From Streptomyces sp. APSN-46.1 (GTDB taxonomy: Bacteria > Actinomycetota > Actinomycetes > Streptomycetales > Streptomycetaceae): a stretch of 64,000 bases of DNA. The stretch is from positions 124,001-188,000 of the forward strand of contig NZ_JALGRF010000006.1 of the NCBI RefSeq assembly GCF_022815725.1. Reading direction: 5' to 3'. Below are positions 8,030-16,668 of this stretch, piece after piece; position 1 is the stretch's first letter, and the number at the start of each line of letters is the position of its first letter. The position numbers and the translations under genes are program-made. A model generated the notes under the pieces. The model had not been told where the DNA came from, ran no database searches, and saw only the letters and a program-made list of their open reading frames with translations.

Positions 8030-8884
8030 CTACGCCAGGGCGGCGGCGATCGCCTCGGACACCGGGGTCGTCGGACGCCCGATGAGCCGGGCCAGGTCGC
8101 CGCCCGTGTCGGCCAGCCGGCCGCGCGAGATCGCCGCGTCCACGTCGACGAGGAGCGCCGCGAAGCCCTCCGGGACCCCGGCGCCCGTCAGGATCGACAG
8201 GTGCGCCTCGGCCGGGACCTCGGCGTACGCGACCTCGCGGCCGGCCTGCGCCGCGACCTCGGCGGCGTACTCCGACAGGCTCCAGGCGGTGTCGCCGGAC
8301 AGCTCGTAGACCCGGTTCAGGTGGCCCTCGCCGGTCAGCACCGCCGCCGCCGCGGCCGCGTAGTCCGCCCTGGCCGCGGAGGCGACCCGGCCCTCGCCCG
8401 CGCTGCCGACGACCGCCCCGTGCTCCAGGACGGCGCCCAGGTGCCCGGTGTAGTTCTCGTGGTACCAGCCGTTGCGCAGGAAGGTGTACGAAAGCCCGGA
8501 GTCGAGGATCGCCTGCTCGGTGACCTTGTGCTCGGCCGCCAGCTCGAAGTCCGCCTCGGGCCCGCCCAGGATGCCGGTGTACGCCAGCTGCGCCACGCCC
8601 GCGGCCTTCGCGGCCTCGACCACGGCGGTGTGCTGCGGGACGCGCCGGCCGACCTCGTTGCCGGAGATCAGCAGGACCCGGTCGCCGGCCCGGAAGGCGC
8701 CGGCCAGGCTCGCCGCGTCGCCGTAATCGGCGATGCGTACGTCGATGCCGCGCTCGGCCAGGTCGGCGGCCTTCTCCTTGTTCCGGACGACGACGGCGAC
8801 GCGGTCGGCGGGGACCCGGTTCAGCAGCTCGTCGACGACGAGACGGCCTAGGGCTCCGGTGGCTCCGGTGACGACGATGCTCAT
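8030..8884 (-). CDS. NmrA-like NAD(P)H-binding quinone-oxidoreductase-type protein
   Basis: Atypical short-chain dehydrogenase of the NmrA/QorB group, 284 residues. The Rossmann motif GATGALG is at residues 7-13 and the NmrA-style TFLRNGWYHENY segment is at about 140. QorB-type proteins reduce quinones with NADPH; others are redox sensors, and the catalytic Tyr-x3-Lys of classical SDRs is not obvious. It ends in a conserved substrate-side C-terminal half (PTTPVSEAIAAAL). Transcribed divergently from an HxlR regulator with a 95-bp shared control region, the usual arrangement in which HxlR senses electrophiles and controls the oxidoreductase. Start ATG at 8884. Confidence 0.85.
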   Translation of the reverse strand: MSIVVTGATGALGRLVVDELLNRVPADRVAVVVRNKEKAADLAERGIDVRIADYGDAASLAGAFRAGDRVLLISGNEVGRRVPQHTAVVEAAKAAGVAQLAYTGILGGPEADFELAAEHKVTEQAILDSGLSYTFLRNGWYHENYTGHLGAVLEHGAVVGSAGEGRVASAARADYAAAAAAVLTGEGHLNRVYELSGDTAWSLSEYAAEVAAQAGREVAYAEVPAEAHLSILTGAGVPEGFAALLVDVDAAISRGRLADTGGDLARLIGRPTTPVSEAIAAALA

Positions 8885-8949
8885 GCTGCGCTCCTGCGGT
8901 TCGTGGTGCGGGGTGATGTCACTACCGTAGGGAGAGCGCTAACTTTCCG

Positions 8950-8963
8950 GAAGTACACACTTC
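8950..8963. promoter_or_regulatory. Candidate HxlR operator
   Basis: Palindrome GAAGT-acac-ACTTC in the nmrA/hxlR divergent promoter region, embedded in AT-rich sequence (8939-8978) with further agtaagg/aagtaag half-sites. Placement suits HxlR autoregulation and control of the neighbouring oxidoreductase. Confidence 0.5.
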
Positions 8964-8979
8964 AAAGTAAGGTACTGGT

Positions 8980-9354
8980 ATGGAAGTAAGTGTCGATGTC
9001 ACGGTGAAAGCCCCGATGTGCCCCTCCCGAGGGGTGCTGGAACACGTCACGAGCCGCTGGGGCGTACTGGTCCTGGCCTGCCTCCACGAGCGCTCGTACC
9101 GGTTCAGCGAACTGCGCCGGGAGGTGGGCGGCGTCAGCGAGAAGATGCTGGCCCAGACCCTGCAGACGCTGGAGCGCGACGGATTCCTGCTGCGCGACGC
9201 GAAGCCGGTGATCCCGCCGAGGGTGGACTACTCGCTGACCGAGCTCGGGCGCGAGGCCGCCGACCAGGTGTGGGCGCTGGCGCGCTGGACCGAGCGGCGC
9301 ACGGCCGACGTCCAGGCGGCGCGGGTCGCCTACGACGCGGCCCGCGCGGGGTAG
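8980..9354 (+). CDS. HxlR-family transcriptional regulator
   Basis: DNA-binding repressor/activator of 124 residues with the winged-helix HxlR domain covering residues 14-105: CPSRGVLEHVTSRWGVLVL, then FSELRREVGGVSEKMLAQTL as the recognition region and a wing containing VIPPRVDYSLTELG. Cys14 occupies the position of the redox-sensing N-terminal cysteine of this family (as in HypR/QorR), so thiol-dependent regulation is plausible. It starts at ATG 8980, close to the operator-like palindrome. It is divergent from the NmrA-like gene, its probable target. Confidence 0.9.
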   Translation: MEVSVDVTVKAPMCPSRGVLEHVTSRWGVLVLACLHERSYRFSELRREVGGVSEKMLAQTLQTLERDGFLLRDAKPVIPPRVDYSLTELGREAADQVWALARWTERRTADVQAARVAYDAARAG

Positions 9355-9443
9355 GCGCGCAGGGTAGACGCGCGGGGTGGAGACGGCGCGGCCCGGATCC
9401 CCTGGCGGGGATCCGGGCCGGTGCGACGGGTAAGCGGGCCGGG

Positions 9444-10502
9444 TCAGCCGATGACCGTCCAGGTGTCGTTGCCGGCGAGCAGCGTCGCGAGGTCGCCCTT
9501 GCCGCGCTGGTCGACGGCCGTGTCGAGCTGCTCGGCCATCAGGGTGTCGTAAACCGGCCGTTCGGCGTTGCGGAAGACCCCGATGGGGGTCTGGTGCAGG
9601 GTGTCGGGATCGGCCAGCCGGGAGAGCGCGAAGGCGGTGGTCGGGGACGCGGCGTTCGCGTCGTGGACTAGGATCCGCGACTCGTTCTCCGGCGTCACGG
9701 CCACCACCTCAAGGTCTCCGGTGTCCTGGTCGCGGACGACGCCCTTGTGGCCGTCGGCGCCGAAGCGGATCGGCTGCCCGTGCTCCAGCCGGATCACGGC
9801 CTCCTGCGCCTGGTCCTTGTCCTTGAGCACCTCGAAGGCGCCGTCGTTGAAGATGTTGCAGTTCTGGTAGATCTCCACGAGCGCCGTGCCCTGGTGGTCG
9901 GCGGCCGCGCGCAGCACCTCGGTGAGGTGCTTGCGGTCGGAGTCGACCGTGCGCGCCACGAACGAGGCCTCGGCGCCCAGGGCCAGCGACACCGGGTTGA
10001 AGGGCGCGTCCAGCGAGCCCATCGGGGTCGACTTGGTGATCTTGCCGAGTTCGGAGGTGGGCGAGTACTGGCCCTTGGTCAGACCGTAGATCCGGTTGTT
10101 GAAGAGCAGGATCTTGAGGTTGACGTTGCGGCGCAGCGCGTGGATCAGGTGGTTCCCGCCGATGGACAGCGCGTCGCCGTCACCGGTCACCACCCACACC
10201 GACAGATCGCGCCGCGAGGTGGCGAGCCCCGTCGCGATGGCCGGGGCGCGGCCGTGGATGGAGTGCATCCCGTACGTGTTCATGTAATAGGGGAAGCGGG
10301 AGGAGCAGCCGATTCCGGAGACGAAGACGATGTTCTCCTTCGCCAGCCCCAGCTCGGGCATGAAGCCCTGGACGGCCGCGAGCACCGCGTAGTCACCGCA
10401 GCCGGGGCACCAACGCACTTCCTGGTCGGACTTGAAGTCCTTCATGGACTGCTTGGCCTGGGCCTTGGGAACCAAGGACAACAGGGTGGGCGCCTCAGTC
10501 AT
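9444..10502 (-). CDS. korB: 2-oxoacid:ferredoxin oxidoreductase beta subunit
   Basis: Thiamine-diphosphate subunit of a 2-oxoglutarate (or related 2-oxoacid):ferredoxin oxidoreductase, which oxidatively decarboxylates 2-oxoacids to acyl-CoA while reducing ferredoxin. In 352 residues the TPP motif GDGD (107-110) with NN (135-136) is intact. Cys32 and Cys35 (CPGCGD), Cys66 (GIGCSS) and Cys215 (NCNIFN) are the expected ligands of the single 4Fe-4S cluster. No ferredoxin domain is fused. Its ATG overlaps the korA stop by 8 nt (ATGACTGA), so the two are coupled. The substrate is most likely 2-oxoglutarate, by family resemblance to KorAB of actinobacteria. Confidence 0.93.
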   Translation of the reverse strand: MTEAPTLLSLVPKAQAKQSMKDFKSDQEVRWCPGCGDYAVLAAVQGFMPELGLAKENIVFVSGIGCSSRFPYYMNTYGMHSIHGRAPAIATGLATSRRDLSVWVVTGDGDALSIGGNHLIHALRRNVNLKILLFNNRIYGLTKGQYSPTSELGKITKSTPMGSLDAPFNPVSLALGAEASFVARTVDSDRKHLTEVLRAAADHQGTALVEIYQNCNIFNDGAFEVLKDKDQAQEAVIRLEHGQPIRFGADGHKGVVRDQDTGDLEVVAVTPENESRILVHDANAASPTTAFALSRLADPDTLHQTPIGVFRNAERPVYDTLMAEQLDTAVDQRGKGDLATLLAGNDTWTVIG

Positions 10503-12468
10503 GGGTGGCCTCCTTGAGAACCTTGGCGAGCTGCTCGGCCTTGAACGGCATTCCGTTCACCTGGTTGTACGACTGCGCGTCGACCAGGTACTTCGCCCGG
10601 ATCAGGGTGGCCAGCTGCCCAAGGTTCATCTCCGGCACCACTACCTTGTCGTAACGCCTCAGGACCTCGCCCAGATTCCCGGGGAAGGGGTTGATGTGGC
10701 GCAGGTGGGCCTGCGCGATGGGGGTTCCGGCGCTCCGCAGCCGGCGCACGGCGGCGGTGATCGGTCCGTACGTGGAGCCCCACCCGATGACGAGCGTGCG
10801 GGCCCCGTCCGGGTCGTCCACCGGCAGGTCCGGAACGGCGATGCCGTCGATCTTGGCCTGGCGGGTGCGGACCATGAGGTCGTGGTTGGCCGGGTCGTAC
10901 GAGATGTTGCCCGTGCCGTCCTGCTTCTCGATGCCGCCGATCCGGTGCTCCAGACCGGGGGTGCCCGGGACGGCCCAGGGCCGCGCCAGGGTCTGCGGGT
11001 CGCGCTTGTACGGCCAGAAGACCTCGGTGCCGTCGGCCAGCTCGTGGTTCGGTCCGGCCGCGAACGGCACCTTGAGGTCGGGCAGGTCCGCGACGTCCGG
11101 GATCCGCCAGGGCTCGGAGCCGTTCGCGAGGTACCCGTCGGAGAGCAGGAACACCGGAGTCCGGTACGTCAGGGCGATCCGGGCCGCGTCGAGCGCCGCG
11201 TCGAAGCAGTCCGCCGGCGTCCTCGGGGCCACGATCGGGACCGGTGCCTCACCGTTGCGCCCGAACATGGCCTGGAGCAGATCCGCCTGCTCCGTCTTGG
11301 TCGGCAGACCCGTGGAGGGGCCGCCGCGCTGGATGTCCACGATCAGCAGCGGCAGCTCCAGGGAGACCGCGAGGCCGATCGTCTCCGACTTCAGCGCCAC
11401 GCCCGGCCCGGAGGTGGTGGTCACCGCGAGGGAGCCGCCGAAGGCCGCGCCCAGCGCCGCCCCGATGCCGGCGATCTCGTCCTCCGCCTGGAAGGTCCGT
11501 ACGCCGAAGTTCTTGTGCTTGCTCAGCTCGTGCAGGATGTCGGAGGCCGGCGTGATCGGGTACGAGCCCAGGTAGAGCGGGAGGTCGGCCTGCCGGCTCG
11601 CCGCGATCAGCCCGTAGGACAGGGCCAGGTTCCCGGAGATGTTGCGGTAGATCCCGGGCGGGAAGGCCTGCGTCGCGGGGTTGACCTCGTACGAGACGGC
11701 GAAGTCCTCGGTGGTCTCGCCGAAGTTCCAGCCCGCCCGGAACGCGGCCACGTTCGCCTCCGCGATCTGCGGCTTCTTCGCGAACTTCTGCCGCAGGAAG
11801 GCCTCCGTCCCGTCGGTGGGGCGGTGGTACATCCAGGACAGCAGGCCCAGCGCGAACATGTTCTTGCTGCGCTCGGCCTCCTTGCGCGAGAGGCCGAAGT
11901 CCTTGAGCGCCTCCACGGTGAGCGTGGTCAGCGGGACCGGGTGGATGCTGTACGCCTCCAGCGAGCCGTCCTCCAGCGGCGAGGTCTCGTAGCCGACCTT
12001 CGCCATGGGGCGCTTGGTGAACTCGTCCGTATTGACGATGATCTCGCCGCCGCGCGGCACATCGGCGATGTTCGCCTTCAGCGCCGCCGGATTCATCGCC
12101 ACCAGCACATTCGGGGCATCGCCGGGCGTCAGGATGTCGTGATCGGCGAAATGCAGCTGGAACGAGGACACACCCGGCAGCGTCCCGGCAGGGGCGCGGA
12201 TCTCGGCGGGGAAGTTCGGCAGCGTGGAGAGGTCGTTTCCGAACGACGCCGTTTCCGAGGTGAACCTGTCACCCGTCAACTGCATGCCGTCACCCGAGTC
12301 ACCCGCGAAGCGGATGATCACCCGGTCGAGACGGCGGATCTCCTTGCCGTGTCCGTTGCCACCCGAATGCCCGACCGTCCGCTGCTCGCCGACCAGGGTC
12401 CCATCGGTCCCGTCGGCTCCCTCGGCTCCGTCGGCCTGTTCGGCTGGGCTACTGACCTGACTGGTCAC
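10495..12468 (-). CDS. korA: 2-oxoacid:ferredoxin oxidoreductase alpha subunit (gamma-alpha fusion)
   Basis: Partner of KorB, 657 residues. Residues about 48-240 form the gamma domain (RFAGDSGDGMQLTG near 53-66), and 260-640 form the alpha pyrimidine-binding and transketolase C-terminal domains, including YPITPASDILHELSKH, EDEIAGIGAALGAAFGG and TTTSGPG. The GTG at 12468 has AAGGAGG 8 nt upstream. The first 45 residues are a Gly/Asp/Ala-rich, probably disordered extension. It lies 155 bp from the response-regulator gene and is followed immediately by korB. Expected to supply low-potential electrons as reduced ferredoxin. Confidence 0.93.
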   Translation of the reverse strand: MTSQVSSPAEQADGAEGADGTDGTLVGEQRTVGHSGGNGHGKEIRRLDRVIIRFAGDSGDGMQLTGDRFTSETASFGNDLSTLPNFPAEIRAPAGTLPGVSSFQLHFADHDILTPGDAPNVLVAMNPAALKANIADVPRGGEIIVNTDEFTKRPMAKVGYETSPLEDGSLEAYSIHPVPLTTLTVEALKDFGLSRKEAERSKNMFALGLLSWMYHRPTDGTEAFLRQKFAKKPQIAEANVAAFRAGWNFGETTEDFAVSYEVNPATQAFPPGIYRNISGNLALSYGLIAASRQADLPLYLGSYPITPASDILHELSKHKNFGVRTFQAEDEIAGIGAALGAAFGGSLAVTTTSGPGVALKSETIGLAVSLELPLLIVDIQRGGPSTGLPTKTEQADLLQAMFGRNGEAPVPIVAPRTPADCFDAALDAARIALTYRTPVFLLSDGYLANGSEPWRIPDVADLPDLKVPFAAGPNHELADGTEVFWPYKRDPQTLARPWAVPGTPGLEHRIGGIEKQDGTGNISYDPANHDLMVRTRQAKIDGIAVPDLPVDDPDGARTLVIGWGSTYGPITAAVRRLRSAGTPIAQAHLRHINPFPGNLGEVLRRYDKVVVPEMNLGQLATLIRAKYLVDAQSYNQVNGMPFKAEQLAKVLKEATHD

Positions 12469-12554
12469 TGAACTGGACCTCCTTCGAGGCGGGCGTTCGC
12501 TCCCAAGACCCACCCTACGTCGGTGAGGGTGAGTCCTCAGGTCGCCCGCATTCT

Positions 12555-12576
12555 GGACCGCCCTTCCGGGCGGCTC
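12555..12576. terminator. Small hairpin between response regulator and korA
   Basis: ccgccc-ttcc-gggcgg (12558-12573) in the 155-bp gap downstream of the response-regulator stop codon on the minus strand. Probably the terminator of the two-component operon, or part of the korA leader. Confidence 0.45.
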
Positions 12577-12623
12577 GTCCGAACATGTGCCGTGTTGCAT
12601 GACCGACAGGGTGTGTCAGCCGG

Positions 12624-13295
12624 TCACGACCGCAGGTAGGTGAGAACCGCCAGCACGCGCCGGTGGTCCCCGACACTGGGGGACAAACCGAGCTTCATGA
12701 AGATATTGCTGACGTGCTTCTCCACCGCCCCGTCGCTCACCACCAGCTGCTTGGCCACCGCCGAATTGGTGCGGCCCTCGGCCATCAGGCCCAGTACCTC
12801 GCGTTCGCGCGGGGTCAGACCGGCCAGGACGTCCTGCTTGCGGCTGCGGCCCAGCAGCTGGGCGACGACCTCCGGATCCAGGGCGGTACCGCCCTTGGCC
12901 ACCCGGACCACCGCGTCGAGGAACTCTCGTACCTCGGCCACCCGGTCCTTGAGCAGATAGCCCACTCCGGTGCTGGAACCGGCCAGAAGTTCGGTGGCGT
13001 ACTGCTCCTCCACGTACTGCGACAGCACGAGCACCCCTATCCCGGGGTAGTCGCGCCGCAGCCGGACGGCGGCCCGTACGCCTTCGTCGGTGTGGGTCGG
13101 CGGCATCCGCACGTCGGCCACCACCACATCCGGCAGCGCGTCCTCCGCCGCCAGCTCGGCCACCGTCTTGATCAGGGCTTCCGCGTCCCCGACGCCCGCG
13201 ACGACGTCATGCCCCCGGTCGGTCAGCAGCCGGGTCAGGCCCTCTCGCAGCAGCACTGAATCCTCGGCGATGACCACACGCACCCTGTCGTCCAC
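12624..13295 (-). CDS. NarL/LuxR-family response regulator
   Basis: Two-component response regulator of 223 residues. The receiver domain (1-125) has acidic residues Glu11/Asp12, phosphoacceptor Asp61 (VVADVRMPP) and the conserved Lys (LLKD). The LuxR HTH is at about 155-210 (LTPREREVLGLMAEGRTNSAVAKQL, VEKHVSNIFMKLGL). The GTG at 13295 (VDDRVRVVIAED) with GGGAGC upstream fits the domain boundary; the frame extends to 13361 but adds an unrelated Cys-rich leader. It sits downstream of two sensor kinases on the same strand and is their likely partner. Targets unknown; the adjacent korAB and nuo genes are candidates. Confidence 0.9.
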   Translation of the reverse strand: MDDRVRVVIAEDSVLLREGLTRLLTDRGHDVVAGVGDAEALIKTVAELAAEDALPDVVVADVRMPPTHTDEGVRAAVRLRRDYPGIGVLVLSQYVEEQYATELLAGSSTGVGYLLKDRVAEVREFLDAVVRVAKGGTALDPEVVAQLLGRSRKQDVLAGLTPREREVLGLMAEGRTNSAVAKQLVVSDGAVEKHVSNIFMKLGLSPSVGDHRRVLAVLTYLRS

Positions 13296-13607
13296 GACTT
13301 CGCAGCTCCCGCATCCACACGCGTCCGGTATCCCTGGCACAGCCAAGCATCCCAGCCTCAAGGCTCGATCACGGCCGGTTTCGAACCAACGCGTGGCGTA
13401 CGAACGGGTATTTCGGGAGCGCGGGGCCGGGTCCGGCTCTGTCCGCGGGGCCGGTCGGGGCCGGTCCGGATCTGTCAGGGACCTACGCCCGCACGGGCTA
13501 CGCCCTGCGCCGGCAGGGGCCTACGCCTGCCTGCGCCCGCGGGGGCCTACGCCTGCCTGCGCCCGCACGGGCTACGCCCGCCTGCGCCCGCAGGGGCTTA
13601 CGCCCGC
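13296..13607. repeat. Intergenic region with GC-rich tandem repeats
   Basis: The 312-bp gap between the upstream kinase stop and the response-regulator start contains imperfect tandem units of about 24-30 bp, built from ggcctacgcctgcctgcgcccgc-type sequence, at about 13482-13612. A second run of gggccggtcgggg-type repeats lies at about 13425-13475. No gene is visible. These repeats directly follow the kinase stop codon. Confidence 0.7.
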
Positions 13608-14921
13608 CTACGCCCGCCAGGGGAGCTCGGCGGTGACGGTCGTACCGACGCCTTCGGGGGAGTCCACGACCAGCACCCCGTCCACGGCGTCCAGACGCTC
13701 CGCGAGCCCGGCCAGCCCGCTCCCCGCCCGGGCGCCCGCCCCGCCGCGTCCGTCGTCGGCGACCTGGATCAGCAGCCGCTCCCCGGACTTCCACACATCG
13801 ACGCGCACGCCGCGCGCCCGCGCGTGCTTGCTGACGTTCTGCAGCAGCTCCGAAACGGTGAAGTACGCGATCCCCTCGATCGCAGCGGCCGGCCGGGCCG
13901 GGAGATCCACCGCCACCCGTACCGGCACGGCGCACCGCGAGGCCACCGAGGACAGCGCGGCGTCGAGCCCGCGGTCGGTCAGCACCGCCGGATGGATCCC
14001 GCGGGCCAGGTCGCGCAGCTCCCGGAGGGCCAGCTTCACCTCGCCGTGCGCCTCGTCCACCATCGCCGCCGCCCCCTCCGGGTCCCCGGCCAGCTTCTCC
14101 TTGGCCAGCCCCAGATCCATGGCCAGCGCCACCAGCCGGGCCTGCGCCCCGTCGTGCAGGTCCCGCTCGATGCGCCGCAGATCGGCGGCCGCGGTGTCCA
14201 CGACCACGCCCCGGTCGGTCTCCAGCTCGCTGACGCGGTGGGCGAGCCGGGACGGCCCGAGCAGCCCGGCGACGAGGACGCGGTCGACGGTGGTGAGGGC
14301 GCGGACCACCCACGGGGTCGCGAGCGTGAAGGCGAGTCCGACGAGGCAGGTCAGGGCGATCTCGGCCGGCGAGTCCAGGTAGAAGGCGTAGTCGTCGTTC
14401 TGGAAGAGCTGGAGGCCGGGCTGATCCGTGTAGGCCGGGAAGACCCAGAACCAGACGGGGTAGAGGAGGTAGGCCCAGCCGGTCGCCCAGAACACCAGCG
14501 CCAGGGAGAAGGCGAACACCGCCCACGGAAAGTGGATCACCGAGTACAGCGCGTGCCGCCAGGCGCTCCCGCTCTTGAGCACGGCCGCCATGGCGGCGAA
14601 CACGCCGGGCTTGCGGGGCCGGATCGGCTCCGGACCGGCGACCTCCACGCGCAGCAGCCCGCGCACCCGGGCCCGCTCCAGCCGCCCGAACCCGCGGCAC
14701 ATGGCGAGCACCCCGGCGAGCACCGGAATCCCGAGGAAGGTGACGAGCAGCCCGGCGCCGAGACTCACCCCGGTGACGGCGAGCGAGAAGTACAGCGTGC
14801 TCAGCGGCAGCCCGAGCATCAGGTACCCGAACTCCCGCCAGGCCCGCGCCTCCACGGGCGCCCGCAACACCCGCCCGATCCCCTTGCCGTTCCCCATGAC
14901 CCCGACCCACCCTTCCGTCAT
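13608..14921 (-). CDS. Sensor histidine kinase (HisKA_3), first paralogue
   Basis: Membrane sensor kinase of 437 residues. It has an N-terminal Streptomyces 'sensor' domain with about five hydrophobic segments (roughly 33-75 and 123-210) and little extracytoplasmic sequence. The dimerisation/phosphoacceptor region RRIERDLHDGAQARLVAL has His256, and the HATPase_c domain has ELLQNVSKHA (N box) and DDGRGG (G box). ATG 14921 has GAGGGG upstream; ATG 14897 is an alternative. From DRGVVVDTAAADLRR to the C-terminus it is nearly identical to the kinase encoded just upstream. The signal is probably sensed within the membrane. Confidence 0.9.
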   Translation of the reverse strand: MTEGWVGVMGNGKGIGRVLRAPVEARAWREFGYLMLGLPLSTLYFSLAVTGVSLGAGLLVTFLGIPVLAGVLAMCRGFGRLERARVRGLLRVEVAGPEPIRPRKPGVFAAMAAVLKSGSAWRHALYSVIHFPWAVFAFSLALVFWATGWAYLLYPVWFWVFPAYTDQPGLQLFQNDDYAFYLDSPAEIALTCLVGLAFTLATPWVVRALTTVDRVLVAGLLGPSRLAHRVSELETDRGVVVDTAAADLRRIERDLHDGAQARLVALAMDLGLAKEKLAGDPEGAAAMVDEAHGEVKLALRELRDLARGIHPAVLTDRGLDAALSSVASRCAVPVRVAVDLPARPAAAIEGIAYFTVSELLQNVSKHARARGVRVDVWKSGERLLIQVADDGRGGAGARAGSGLAGLAERLDAVDGVLVVDSPEGVGTTVTAELPWRA

Positions 14922-15349
14922 CCCGCTACCCCTCAACCCTGGCCCGGGCCCTCCTTCGGAACCATCCGGCGAGTCGGCCTCTCCCCCGGGGGTTAACCCC
15001 ACCCCGCCCCGCCCGGCCCGCCCGGCCGGCGTTCGAGGCGCGGGGCCCGCGCCCCGAGGCCTCATCCAGCCCCGCCGGCGCTTGACGTGCGGGGCCCGAT
15101 CCAGCCTCGCCGGCGTTTGAGGCGCGGGGTCTGGGGCGGCGCCCCAGGAAGCCGACCCGCAGGGCTCCACGGCCTTGGCCCCCGCCGCCCCCGCCCCATC
15201 GCGCAGCAACCGGCATCGCGCAGCGGCCCGCAGCAATCGGCAGGGTCCCGCTGACCCCGGCCCCGCCGGATCGACAGCAACCCCGCAGGGGTCCCGGCCC
15301 CGGCTCCGCCGGATCGCCAGCGGCCCGCAGGGACGGGCCCCGGCCCGCG
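14922..15349. repeat. Intergenic region carrying a dispersed GC-rich repeat family
   Basis: The 428-bp gap between the two kinase genes contains three imperfect copies of the core ccggcgtttgaggcgcgggg (about 15024-15045, 15070-15093 and 15104-15129). The opposite orientation of the same core occurs three times at 51930-52031. Arms such as ggggcggcgcccc make small hairpins. This resembles the repetitive palindromic sequences common in Streptomyces intergenic regions. No gene is visible. The rest is GC-rich sequence with short ccccgccgg-type repeats. Confidence 0.75.
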
Positions 15350-16522
15350 TCACATCCCCCGGTCCCGCCACGGCAACTCGGCGGTGACCACCGTCCCCGC
15401 CCCCTCCGGCGAGTCCACCAGGAACACCCCGTCCACCGCCCCCAGCCGCTCCGCGAGCCCGGCCATCCCCGACCCCCGGTCCACCCGCGCCCCGCCCCGC
15501 CCGTCGTCCGACACCCGGATCAGCAGCCGCGCCCCGGACCGCCACACCTCCACGCCCGCGCCCCGCGCCCCCGCGTGCTTGCTGACGTTCTGCAACAGCT
15601 CCGAGACCACGAAGTACGCGATCCCCTCGATCGCGGCCGCCGGCCGCGCCGGCAGATCCACCGCCACCTTCACCGGCACCACACACCGCGACGCCACCGA
15701 AGACAGCGCCGCGTCCAGCCCCCGGTCCGTCAGCACCGCCGGATGGATCCCCCGCGCCAGATCCCGCAGCTCCTGAAGGGCCAGCTTCACCTCCCCGTGC
15801 GCCTCGTCCACCATCGCCGCCGCCCCCTCCGGGTCCTCCAGCAGCTTCTCCTTCGCCAGGCCCAGCCCCATCGCCAGCGCCACCAGCCGCGCCTGCGCCC
15901 CGTCGTGCAGGTCCCGCTCGATCCGCCGCAGATCCGCCGCCGCCGTGTCGACGACGACCCCCCGGTCGGACTCCAGCTCCGCGATCCGCCGCTCCAGCTC
16001 GTCCGACGGGGACAGCAGGCCCCGTACCATCGCCCGGTCCACGTTCGTCAGCCCGCGCGCCACGTACGGCAGGACCGGCCACAGCACGAACAGCCCGGTC
16101 AGCGCCACGGTGAAGGTCAGCACCCCCCACGGCAGCCGCACCAGCTCGTACAGCACGCTCCGCCACGCCACCGGGTCCTTGATCCCCGCCCACAGCCAGG
16201 GGAAGAACCCGCCGGCCCGCCGCGGACCGGGCAGCGGAGTCGGCTCGTCCACCCGTACGCCGAGCAGCGCCCGCGCCCGCGCGCGCTCCAGCCGTCCCAG
16301 CTGGCGAGACATGAAGAGACCGCATGCGAGCAGCGGAATTCCGATCGCGGTCACGGACAAACCGCCCGCCGTCACTACCATGAAGAGTGTGTAAACAAAG
16401 CCGATCAGCGCCGCCGGCAGATTGGTCAGCAGGTGCGCGATTTCTTTCCAGGTCCCGGCGTTGAGGGCCGGGCGTACCCGAGGCGGCCGGTCAGGGTCGG
16501 AGGCTTGATCGATCACGGTCAT
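15350..16522 (-). CDS. Sensor histidine kinase (HisKA_3), second paralogue
   Basis: Sensor kinase of 390 residues and close paralogue of the kinase at 13608-14921. Membrane segments at about 35-75 and 120-155 are followed by the DHp region with His207 (RIERDLHDGAQARL) and an HATPase domain with ELLQNVSKHAGARG and SDDGRGG. The catalytic halves are nearly identical between the paralogues, while the sensor halves differ (for example, the other carries an extra membrane pair with the FQNDDYAFYLDSP loop). This suggests duplication followed by change in signal input. ATG at 16522. It is divergent from nuoA with 146 bp between. Confidence 0.9.
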   Translation of the reverse strand: MTVIDQASDPDRPPRVRPALNAGTWKEIAHLLTNLPAALIGFVYTLFMVVTAGGLSVTAIGIPLLACGLFMSRQLGRLERARARALLGVRVDEPTPLPGPRRAGGFFPWLWAGIKDPVAWRSVLYELVRLPWGVLTFTVALTGLFVLWPVLPYVARGLTNVDRAMVRGLLSPSDELERRIAELESDRGVVVDTAAADLRRIERDLHDGAQARLVALAMGLGLAKEKLLEDPEGAAAMVDEAHGEVKLALQELRDLARGIHPAVLTDRGLDAALSSVASRCVVPVKVAVDLPARPAAAIEGIAYFVVSELLQNVSKHAGARGAGVEVWRSGARLLIRVSDDGRGGARVDRGSGMAGLAERLGAVDGVFLVDSPEGAGTVVTAELPWRDRGM

Positions 16523-16668
16523 GCGGCACAGCCTGCCAAGCAGGGCCCGCTGATGCCATGGGGTGGCCGGGTGCTGTGAACGGGGGATAACCCCACCCCG
16601 TGTGAGGCAGGCCCTAGACTCCCGTGCGTACCAGATCATCGACATTGGCCGAGGAGCGAGGAGCGGAC
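16523..16668. promoter_or_regulatory. Divergent promoter region, sensor kinase / nuo operon
   Basis: Contains an inverted repeat around ggggtgg (16560-16566) and ccacccc (16593-16599), and a tagact hexamer at 16615-16620 that could be a -10 element for the nuo operon; a matching -35 is not convincing. A GAGGAGCGAGGAG ribosome site ends just before the nuoA GTG. Confidence 0.4.

Noticed and set aside
4916..8851. An open reading frame of 1311 codons on the plus strand.
   Set aside because: It is an antisense shadow of the peptidase, RarD and NmrA genes; composition is Arg/Gly/Ala-rich with no domain and no ribosome site. Such frames are expected in very GC-rich DNA.
13608..16325. A continuous 905-codon minus-strand frame that might be a fused double kinase.
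   Set aside because: The frame passes through the intergenic repeats and runs out of frame through the second kinase gene. The two kinases are in different frames with their own starts and stops, so this is read-through, not a fusion.
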